21,937 nt of DNA. It comes from a virus. The notes below the pieces were generated by a model. That model was not told the DNA's origin. It searched no databases and saw nothing but the letters and a program-made list of their open reading frames with translations. The stretch is from positions 1-21,937 of IMG/VR virus record IMGVR_UViG_3300047474_000115; one strand, 5' to 3'. This document shows positions 8,423 to 14,381 of this stretch, one piece after another. The position numbers and the translations under genes were made by a program. Each line of letters starts with the position of its first letter. Within the stretch, counting starts at the first letter, position 1.

Positions 8423-9159
8423 TAGGCATCCCCTTTGTTATGTGAACTAACCCTCGCGTAAGTAACCAGACCAATCCCTAAAACACTTAAAGTAACGAAC
8501 AGTATTTTTAAGGTGTCTGAGTAGGAAACGAGAGATTGGAGGTTTCCAGCCGCATCAGTTATTACAGTCCCTAAAGTACCGGCTCCGGCAGTTGCCGCTC
8601 CGGCGATAGTCTTAGACTTCTTTAAAGGCTTGAGGGCGGTTGGTGCTGGCTTCTGTGGCATAACTTCACCACCTTCATCCGCCAGTACTGCATCCATAGA
8701 GAACAACGCCGCCTCTGCCGCCCTACGTCTGGTAAGACCAGCTAAGGGCGTTAATACGCCATCTACTTTAGCTTTATTCCATCGTAGTAACTGTTCCGGT
8801 ACGGCAGAGTAATCAGAAGCATTTAAAAGCTTTAGGGCCGTACTCTTAGAGAAATTTCCAGCACCTAAATTAAAAACAAACGACACCAAAGAGTCGAACT
8901 GGTTTTGAGATAAGGGCACTTGTACAAGACGTTGTACGTCTTTTTCAGACTGCCTTACATCATCAAGAAGAAACTGCTCGCATTCTTCTACAGTAACTTT
9001 CTGACCAGAGCGAACACCCTTGGTGTGACCCCAACCTAGCGTCCAACGTCCGGAGCTACAACGGTACGACCTAATCATACCGTCATCCATTTTTTTATCT
9101 AACCCCTCAAACTTCTTAATCAGGGTTACGCCATCTGGGCTGATATTTGTTGGGTGCAT
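8422..9159 (-). CDS. GH24 endolysin (phage lysozyme) with C-terminal membrane segment
   Basis: 245 residues from ATG 9159-9157, chosen because AAAGGG lies 6 bases upstream; a longer frame to 9285 would run back into the preceding gene. Residues ~5-160 match glycoside hydrolase family 24: KKFEG with catalytic Glu18, then YRCSSGRWTLGWGHT with Thr40, and FDSLVSFVFNLGAG. At the position where T4 lysozyme has Asp there is Cys34, a variant known in this family. Glu18 and Cys34 are 16 residues apart instead of the usual ~9, so about 7 residues are inserted. After a Pro/Lys linker comes a Gly/Ala-rich stretch and a single membrane helix (~216-237, ILFVTLSVLGIGLVTYARV). The enzyme cleaves the glycan strands of peptidoglycan. 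The C-terminal membrane part suggests membrane tethering or holin-like help. Spanins follow directly. Confidence 0.9.
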   Translation of the reverse strand: MHPTNISPDGVTLIKKFEGLDKKMDDGMIRSYRCSSGRWTLGWGHTKGVRSGQKVTVEECEQFLLDDVRQSEKDVQRLVQVPLSQNQFDSLVSFVFNLGAGNFSKSTALKLLNASDYSAVPEQLLRWNKAKVDGVLTPLAGLTRRRAAEAALFSMDAVLADEGGEVMPQKPAPTALKPLKKSKTIAGAATAGAGTLGTVITDAAGNLQSLVSYSDTLKILFVTLSVLGIGLVTYARVSSHNKGDA

Positions 9160-9172
9160 TGTTTGCCCTTTC

Positions 9173-10621
9173 TTAGCTCTGCACCGTTGCAGAATAAGGG
9201 TTCGCTGTACCGCCCGAGTAAGTCCGTGCTGTTCCTGTAGGCCCAGCCATCGCAACATTAGAGCCTGGGACGTAGCCAAGCTCATCCATACGGGCCATCA
9301 GTTGGTTGATGTTTAATGCAGTCTGGTTATTTAGACTGCCGTTTGCTGAGAACTGAGATAGGATCAAGCTTCCTTGGTCATCAATCGCTCGGGTAATGTA
9401 GTCACCATTTGAGAGAGCCGACTGTCGGATAAGAGCGCCAGTACTGTCAAAGGAGTCTACCATTGTTCCGTATGTGTTTCGGAATTCATCGTCAATGTTG
9501 GCGCTAGTGTCTGCCAGAGTAGTTCGGACAGTATCTAATCGATCAACAAACTCATTCCGCATTGCTTGGTCTTCCGCGCTATTTGCTTGGAATCCAGATG
9601 TAATCATCTGAGCTACGGACGCAAAGTCTTGGCCCTGACTAGAAACAGTGTTCCCAAATTCATCTTGACCGGAGGCCACATTAGCTAGGGTAGTGTTAGT
9701 CTGTTGTTGCTGTTGGCTTGCTTGAGCAAACGCGGCTTGATTATTTGCGTTGGTATTTGCTTGGCCCGCCATCAAGTCGTTTGTATTAACGGCTTGGGCT
9801 TGTGCAATCTGACTACGCTGTTGATTGGCGAGAGTTGTATTATCGTCATACTGCTCTCTATAGTTCGTAAAGTCAGAACCTATGTTACCCAGCCGAGTAA
9901 TAGTATCGAGTGAATCTGCCTTTAGGTCATCATAGTAGTTTGTGTTCTGTAGGCCAGCCGCCTCTAGCGCGGCTAGGATGGCATTTTGTTGCTCTAAGTT
10001 AGCCGCTTGGTTAGTGTTGGCTAGGTCTTGAAGAAGGGCTGTATTTTCCAGATTATCTGACTTTGTCTCCTCGTAGAAGCCCAGCCGGTCTTCTATACCT
10101 TTAACGCCGTATAGTCGGACTTGCTCCATCTGGTCGATCTTGTCTTGGGCATTTTGAGCTATCAACTGCTCCCCAAACAGCGCCCTATCTTCATTCAAAT
10201 TCTGAAATTGGGTGTTAATATTATTAGTAGAATTACTAAACCCAGTATTCATTGAATCTGTCAGAGTATTCGTCTGGTTGTTGATATTGCTGTTAATTTT
10301 CTCAGTATTAAGATTTGAGAGATTAGTCTGGGACGCAAACCCATCCGTTACCGCCGTATTCAAATTATTATAATTGCTTGCGGCAGTTTCATTAGCCGCG
10401 CTTGCCGCAGTTGCGGCCGCTTGCATCGCATTGTCTCGCTCAATTGACGCTTGCTCAAACGCCGCTTGGGCGGCGGCGGCATTAGCTTGCATCGCGTCAT
10501 AATTCGCTTGAATAGAGTTGGAGATATCCGCTTGACCAGTACTCAGCCCCTCAAATTGCTCCTCATCAAGCCCATAGTCGTTAGTGACGTATGTATTTTT
10601 CTTTTTGCTAAAAAGTCCCAT
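9173..10621 (-). CDS. Large Ala/Asn/Gln-rich coiled-coil virion protein, 482 aa
   Basis: A 482-residue protein beginning MGLFSKKKNTY, then a long Ala/Asn/Gln/Thr-rich helical region. This includes an alanine-rich part near residues 40-80 and a QQQQQ run near 300. I find no Cys, Trp or His in the whole chain, and no membrane segment or enzyme motif. The C-terminal ~40 residues turn Gly/Thr/Ser-rich. The start ATG 10621-10619 follows AGGAGA by 5 bases; the gap to the preceding gene is 13 bases and to the endolysin 13 bases. Composition resembles internal or tail-rod structural proteins of marine podoviruses. Its place between the holin-like gene and the endolysin is odd for a structural gene. 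I infer a structural role and cannot name the family. Confidence 0.75.
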   Translation of the reverse strand: MGLFSKKKNTYVTNDYGLDEEQFEGLSTGQADISNSIQANYDAMQANAAAAQAAFEQASIERDNAMQAAATAASAANETAASNYNNLNTAVTDGFASQTNLSNLNTEKINSNINNQTNTLTDSMNTGFSNSTNNINTQFQNLNEDRALFGEQLIAQNAQDKIDQMEQVRLYGVKGIEDRLGFYEETKSDNLENTALLQDLANTNQAANLEQQNAILAALEAAGLQNTNYYDDLKADSLDTITRLGNIGSDFTNYREQYDDNTTLANQQRSQIAQAQAVNTNDLMAGQANTNANNQAAFAQASQQQQQTNTTLANVASGQDEFGNTVSSQGQDFASVAQMITSGFQANSAEDQAMRNEFVDRLDTVRTTLADTSANIDDEFRNTYGTMVDSFDSTGALIRQSALSNGDYITRAIDDQGSLILSQFSANGSLNNQTALNINQLMARMDELGYVPGSNVAMAGPTGTARTYSGGTANPYSATVQS

Positions 10622-10634
10622 GTGTTTCTCCTAG

Positions 10635-10904
10635 TTATCTGAAATAATAAACAACGAAGCTGACTGCCCCAGTTCCTATTAACCACGCAATACGTTCCGC
10701 AATTTTGACGGAATGATTATTGCTGACCGCAACATCACGAAGGTTTTCGATGTCGGCTTCTTGTTCGTCTGCCCGATATTCCAGACGATCAATTCTTTGT
10801 TGGGAGGCTATAAGCCTCTCCTCAATCCGAGCCGCAATAATTGTAGACTCGTCTAATTTTTTCTCAATTCTGTCCAAGCGATTAGTATCCATTGTTTTAT
10901 CCAT
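10635..10904 (-). CDS. XhlA/holin-like coiled-coil protein with C-terminal membrane segment
   Basis: About 89 residues if started at ATG 10904-10902; a second ATG four codons later (10892) is equally possible. The open frame reaches back to 10991, but that part lies inside the halogenase gene and has no ribosome site. The protein starts with amphipathic helix (DRIEKKLDESTIIAARIEERL and onwards), continues as heptad-patterned coiled coil, and ends in one hydrophobic segment, IAWLIGTGAVSFVVYYF. This is the plan of XhlA-type phage membrane proteins, which work with holins in host lysis. Its place upstream of the endolysin and spanins supports a lysis role: letting endolysin act or timing membrane damage. 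A structural or anchoring function cannot be excluded, as the match is to architecture rather than specific residues. Confidence 0.62.
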   Translation of the reverse strand: MDKTMDTNRLDRIEKKLDESTIIAARIEERLIASQQRIDRLEYRADEQEADIENLRDVAVSNNHSVKIAERIAWLIGTGAVSFVVYYFR

Positions 10905-10915
10905 TACCTTACGGC

Positions 10916-12457
10916 CTACCACCGGCCATCCGGACAAGTGGATTGTTTTAATGCTGTTTTCATGTGAGTTACGCACCCGCACAATGAACACACCTTTAAT
11001 CCGAATTTTTCTGCTCTATGTTCACAGTCCATGCAGATTTCCCTTCGCTTATCTTTCCAGTGCTTAGTCTGAACATTGGGAAATCCGTAAGCTAAGAACA
11101 AAAGACCCCAACTGTCGTTGCCGAAAAATCCGTAATCTTTGTAAATTTTATTAACTACTTCTGGCAGGAGAGTTGTCTCATTGTCAGAGTAAGTTTTTAA
11201 AAGTTTAGAAACTTTGGGTCTTATGCGTAGCTTTCGGCAATCTCTCCAAAACCTACTGTCGCATCTCTGTGAAAATTTGTAATGCGCTGTTATAAAATCT
11301 AAAGTTTGTAAACTCTTTTTAATCGTCCTTTGATTAAATCTCTTCTTTCTTACTGCCAAATCAACGTGGTCGGCAGTTAGCAAGGGCTGTAGGTTGTGTA
11401 ACGCAACATGAGTAAGCGCAATTGCGGTACTTTCTAAAGGCTCAATAAACATTGATGCTAGGCCAATAGATATTACGTTTCCCTTCCAAGGCTCCTTTCT
11501 ATGCCCAGACTGAAAGTTTACCAATCGGGGCGTTAGTGTTTCTGTGTCGTAGCCATACTCTTCGTTGAGATGAGCTAAAAATTCTTTCTTTGCACCTTCC
11601 GAAGAAGTGTGCCGAGAAGAGAAAACGTAACCTGTTCCTACTCTGCTTTGCAGTGGTACGTTCCACACCCATCCATTCTTTAGGCCGTGGCAGTACGTTG
11701 TGTTCCTTTTCTGCGTAGCTTCATCTAAGTAGGGAAGTTGTACTGCCCACGCGCTATCGCAAAAAAGCTCTTTCTCGTATGACACCCAAGGTGATGGGTT
11801 TAAAATAGACGAAAATCCCGTAGCATCTAAGTAGTAATCTGCTTCGATTTCGGCGGCGTTATCCAGTACTACAGCCGATATATCTTCGTTATCCCACCTA
11901 ATCTCTGTAACAGTGCCATGCGTTAATTTTACGTTATCCCTAGTTAGGGAAAGTTCTCTCAGAAGCTTTGCGTACTTGGTAGCATCTAAGTGAAATCCCA
12001 TCCCAATATGCGGGAGGTTTTTAGTATCTTTGAAACCCTCTTGGCGTAGCTTTGCCATCCCAAGAGTCTCACCTACCCAGTTGTACTGGCCCGCCCCAGA
12101 CGGGACGTTTACGAGCCCGTGATTAAATGCGTCTAGCGCACCTTCGTCCTGACCGTTGATAAAAAAAGGATGAACCCACTTAGTTTCTTTCTTAAAAAAG
12201 TTTGCAAACTCAATAGTGAATTTGCCGGTTCCATCAACCTTATCTACCCATGTCCTACTGTTAAATTCTTTAAAGCCGGTGCTGGTATGGAAATTCTCCA
12301 AATATGGTAGGGTACTTTCCCCAACCCCAATAGGCTCATTTACTTCTGGCTCTATAATCTCAACTTGAAATTTGCCAAACTTACTTAAATATGCGGCGGC
12401 TGACCAACCTGTTGTTCCTCCACCTACAATACAGATCTTCTTACTGTGGTAACTCAC
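10916..12457 (-). CDS. Flavin-dependent tryptophan halogenase homologue with C-terminal Cys-rich tail
   Basis: 513 residues. The N-terminal FAD site is GGGTTGW (12-18), followed by IGVGESTLP (43-51). The family catalytic lysine is Lys79 (GTGKFTIEF), the same number as in PrnA. A DATGF motif is at 211-215. The WxWxIP motif that marks halogenases and suppresses monooxygenase activity appears as WVWNVP (263-268). IEPLEST supplies Glu342, matching the active-site Glu of PrnA. Such enzymes use reduced FAD, O2 and halide to make hypohalous acid that reacts through the lysine, and a partner flavin reductase is needed; none is visible here. A phage member, VirX1 of cyanophage Syn10, is known. The start is GTG at 12457 with GAGGG 9 bases upstream, overlapping the preceding gene by 17 bases. 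Residues 473-513 hold CxxC, CxxCxC, His and CPDGRW, a zinc-ribbon-like tail. Substrate unknown. Confidence 0.92.
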   Translation of the reverse strand: MSYHSKKICIVGGGTTGWSAAAYLSKFGKFQVEIIEPEVNEPIGVGESTLPYLENFHTSTGFKEFNSRTWVDKVDGTGKFTIEFANFFKKETKWVHPFFINGQDEGALDAFNHGLVNVPSGAGQYNWVGETLGMAKLRQEGFKDTKNLPHIGMGFHLDATKYAKLLRELSLTRDNVKLTHGTVTEIRWDNEDISAVVLDNAAEIEADYYLDATGFSSILNPSPWVSYEKELFCDSAWAVQLPYLDEATQKRNTTYCHGLKNGWVWNVPLQSRVGTGYVFSSRHTSSEGAKKEFLAHLNEEYGYDTETLTPRLVNFQSGHRKEPWKGNVISIGLASMFIEPLESTAIALTHVALHNLQPLLTADHVDLAVRKKRFNQRTIKKSLQTLDFITAHYKFSQRCDSRFWRDCRKLRIRPKVSKLLKTYSDNETTLLPEVVNKIYKDYGFFGNDSWGLLFLAYGFPNVQTKHWKDKRREICMDCEHRAEKFGLKVCSLCGCVTHMKTALKQSTCPDGRW

Positions 12458-12830
12458 GGAATTTTGCCCTCGCAGATGCCCGCCCCTCAGTAATTTCCTC
12501 TGGTACTGGTACTCCCGTTTCTAATTGACGAATGACGTACCAATCTGTCGAATGCAGATAGTCCTTTGCGGCGTAATTATCTTTAAGCATCTTGGTTATT
12601 GCTTTATCTTCTTCTACCGTTTCTAGGTAAATTAGAATTTCTTCTGCTTGCTCTGGTGTAATACCCGTAGTTTCTCCGCCCCATGTAATTTCTTTAACTG
12701 AGGTGCTGAACTTCAGAATGTCATACTCAAAAGAAAAGACCGGCTTTAGAGAAGTCTGTAAGGCAGTCTCCATCCCAACCTTCACTACTGAGGTTATCTT
12801 GCCGTCATGTATCATTTGGTGGTGGTTCAT
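12441..12830 (-). CDS. Tail fibre assembly chaperone-like protein, 129 aa
   Basis: The start ATG 12830-12828 follows AAGGG by 7 bases. The N-terminal half is beta-like (about residues 10-60), and the C-terminal half is helical and contains STDWYVIRQLETGVPVPEE followed by RASARAKFREL. A TDW motif, a pair of helices and a closing basic helix are typical of phage tail-assembly chaperone and fibre-assembly proteins (Phage_tail_APC type), usually encoded just after the fibre they fold. Here it directly follows the cupredoxin-like tail protein (10-base gap), which is the obvious client. Its end overlaps the halogenase start by 17 bases, tying expression of the two. The family call rests on the motif only. 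Confidence 0.68.
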   Translation of the reverse strand: MNHHQMIHDGKITSVVKVGMETALQTSLKPVFSFEYDILKFSTSVKEITWGGETTGITPEQAEEILIYLETVEEDKAITKMLKDNYAAKDYLHSTDWYVIRQLETGVPVPEEITEGRASARAKFRELPQ

Positions 12831-12840
12831 TTTTTTACCC

Positions 12841-13626
12841 TTAATAAAAATACGTCCAGTAAGAAGTATCTACTGTCTGATCCTCGTAATAACCGGCCGC
12901 TGTCTGGCCCCAATAAGACCCAGAAACCCCGCACTGGATGGTGCAAACCCACGGACACTGCCCCACCTGAGTCCACCCACAGTTGTGGCTTTGTCCGGAA
13001 GGGCAAGCACATGATGGGGCGGCATTCCCGCAAGGCCCAGACCATCCAGACTGCCCGTCACTACAACTCACATACCAGTAAGCAGTACCCGAATTGGCAC
13101 TTACTTGTGACCATGTGCCAATGTTCCCGTAAGTAGGCGGAATCCATACACTCTGTGTTTCAGACTGTTGGGTGTACACCTTTCTCCACATTTCTGTACT
13201 AGCGGATGATCCGGAAGAAATTGTAGAAACTGCGTTACCCATCCCATTTCCATGAACAGTGCAGTAATATTTCAAAACACTCGGAGCATTAGTAGGAACT
13301 GCAAATTCTACCTTCGCCCCTGCCTGTCCTGCCGTACCTGTGACGGTAACTCCCGTAGTATAACTAGCATCAGAAGCATCTCTGAAAGCTAACGGATGTC
13401 CGGCGTTTGTGCTGTCACTCTGATCAAACGTATAAGTAACACCTTTCTGAAGCGTCAGTACGGGAAACGGTGCGTCATTGAACGCAAACTTATTGCCGCT
13501 AGAATTGACAATTGTAACATCAAAAGAGTCAACACTCCCCGTAGGAGCTAAGTCAATTTTCTGTACATCAGACCCATTAAAAGTGATGTTTTGGACAACT
13601 GACCAATCAAATGTCGCTGTTGGCAT
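12841..13626 (-). CDS. Cupredoxin-fold tail protein with Trp/Tyr/Cys-rich C-terminal domain
   Basis: 261 residues in three parts. Residues 1-30 hold a short NITFNGSDVQKIDL repeat-like beta element common in phage tail proteins. Residues ~30-135 match a plastocyanin/cupredoxin-like domain: FAFN, LTLQKGVTYTFDQSDSTNAGHP, TTGVTVTGTAGQAGA, and KYYCTVHGNGMG. The four type-1 copper ligands, His77, Cys122, His125 and Met129, are all in place with normal spacing. Residues ~145-261 are of unknown fold and rich in Trp, Tyr, Gly, Ser and Cys, with eight cysteines between 188 and 232. No signal peptide. It sits in the fibre region, overlaps the small gene before it by 20 bases, and is followed by a chaperone-like gene. 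A receptor-binding or tail-tip role is likely; actual copper binding and any redox role are inferences. Confidence 0.8.
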   Translation of the reverse strand: MPTATFDWSVVQNITFNGSDVQKIDLAPTGSVDSFDVTIVNSSGNKFAFNDAPFPVLTLQKGVTYTFDQSDSTNAGHPLAFRDASDASYTTGVTVTGTAGQAGAKVEFAVPTNAPSVLKYYCTVHGNGMGNAVSTISSGSSASTEMWRKVYTQQSETQSVWIPPTYGNIGTWSQVSANSGTAYWYVSCSDGQSGWSGPCGNAAPSCACPSGQSHNCGWTQVGQCPWVCTIQCGVSGSYWGQTAAGYYEDQTVDTSYWTYFY

Positions 13627-13792
13627 TGTGTAAAACCTGTATCTCGTTTGCGTCCAAAGTTAATACAGATACACCTGTCTCTTTAATAACACGTTCATCG
13701 TCTGTTGTCGATGAGAAATGCAGAGAAAACATCTTGTTACAGTTACTTTCTACGCGCAATTCTAAGTCAGGTTTGTCTGTATTGTTTACCAT
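13607..13792 (-). CDS. Small protein of unknown function in the fibre region, 61 aa
   Basis: A 61-residue protein with a soluble, beta-like pattern: ELRVESNCNKMFSLHF, then a charged turn, then TGVSVLTLDANEIQVL. No membrane segment or motif I recognise. It fills the space between the collagen-like gene (7 bases upstream) and the cupredoxin gene (20-base overlap), so it is probably translated by coupling, as no strong ribosome site precedes the ATG at 13792-13790. A small tail accessory or tip component is possible. Confidence 0.6.
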   Translation of the reverse strand: MVNNTDKPDLELRVESNCNKMFSLHFSSTTDDERVIKETGVSVLTLDANEIQVLHNANSDI

Positions 13793-13799
13793 ACTAATC

Positions 13800-14078
13800 T
13801 CAAGATGTGATTGTCAGAGTTGTTCCGGAATAGCTAAACGTAGCCCCAGCGGGGCCTTGAATTCCCTGCGGGCCTTGAGCGCCGTCTTGTCCGTCAACGC
13901 CGTCCGTCCCAGCCCCAGCGGGGCCTTGAATTCCCTGCGGGCCTACGGGCCCAGTGGCTCCTGTAGGGCCAACTTGGGCTTGCGTATGGGCCGTTACATA
14001 TGTGTTGATATCATTGATATCGTCTGTAGTAACGGCCCCATCAGCAACCAATTCAGCTAATACTTTTGCTTTTGGCAT
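13800..14078 (-). CDS. Collagen-like short fibre protein, 92 aa
   Basis: A 92-residue protein with a helical N-terminal head (1-36), a collagen-like Gly-X-Y part (37-80: six triplets, a two-residue break at 55-56, then eight triplets such as [11 protein letters not shown]) and a short beta-like end ([14 protein letters not shown]). Collagen-like triplets in phages form trimeric rods in fibres and needles. The ATG at 14078-14076 is preceded by AGGAGG at 5 bases, which partly overlaps the stop of the chaperone-like gene upstream. The Gly-X-Y region contains a perfect 34-base direct repeat. A trimeric spacer or tail accessory fibre is the likely role. Confidence 0.8.
   Translation of the reverse strand: MPKAKVLAELVADGAVTTDDINDINTYVTAHTQAQVGPTGATGPVGPQGIQGPAGAGTDGVDGQDGAQGPQGIQGPAGATFSYSGTTLTITS
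13842..13944 (-). repeat. Two perfect 34-bp direct repeats inside the collagen-like gene
   Basis: Copies at 13842-13875 and 13911-13944 are identical over 34 bases and start 69 bases apart, exactly 23 codons, so loss or gain of one unit keeps the frame. Each encodes the [11 protein letters not shown] block. Identity at silent positions points to recent duplication or gene conversion rather than amino-acid selection alone. Confidence 0.9.
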
Positions 14079-14087
14079 CTAGTCCTC

Positions 14088-14345
14088 CTAGCCTTGAGAA
14101 GCCACCCACTCTTCAAAAGCCATAATGTGCGTTTCTGCAACAAATGTAGCGACTTCATCAGAGGTTAGATTAGCCGGTAAATCTCTCAGATATTGTCTGT
14201 AATCTGTCCAAAGAGTTTTTGTTTCCTCAGACATATTATCCACACTATCAGAGAAAAATCGCCAATCAGACTTAGCAAGCTCAATATCGCGGTGCAGACG
14301 AACTGCATGAAGCGCAATATTGTGTTCCTGTTGATTTAAAGACAT
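14088..14345 (-). CDS. Small tail fibre assembly chaperone-like protein, 85 aa
   Basis: An 85-residue, mostly helical protein containing KSDWRFFSDSVD and LWTDYRQYLRDLPANLT. A DW motif followed by W-x-x-YRQ-x-LRDLP is the hallmark of phage tail-assembly chaperones of the XkdW/DUF4376-like group, which help fibre trimers fold. The start ATG 14345-14343 has TAGGAGA about 5 bases upstream. It lies 36 bases after the glycine-rich fibre gene, its likely client. The acidic C-terminus ends EEWVASQG. I am fairly sure of the motif; the client is inferred from position. Confidence 0.72.
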   Translation of the reverse strand: MSLNQQEHNIALHAVRLHRDIELAKSDWRFFSDSVDNMSEETKTLWTDYRQYLRDLPANLTSDEVATFVAETHIMAFEEWVASQG

Positions 14346-14381
14346 TTCTTTCTCCTAATATTAATTATGTATAACAATGAC

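Noticed and set aside
9160-9285. 42-residue N-terminal extension of the endolysin
   Set aside because: It overlaps the preceding coding region, and a good ribosome site precedes the ATG at 9159.
10905-10991. N-terminal extension of the holin-like protein into the halogenase gene
   Set aside because: The extra 29 codons overlap the halogenase Cys-rich end in another frame and lack a ribosome site; starts at 10904 or 10892 fit better.
12703-13136. Plus-strand open frames of 103 and 109 codons
   Set aside because: They lie opposite the cupredoxin and chaperone genes, have no ribosome site and no protein-like pattern.
13842-13944. Two identical 34-base repeats with a 35-base spacer, resembling a mini CRISPR array
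   Set aside because: Repeats lie in frame inside a collagen-like coding sequence and encode Gly-X-Y triplets; only two copies, no leader and no cas genes.
13611-14060. Plus-strand open frame of 149 codons
   Set aside because: Mirror of the collagen-like and small unknown genes; its repeated peptide ([11 protein letters not shown]) comes from the DNA repeat.
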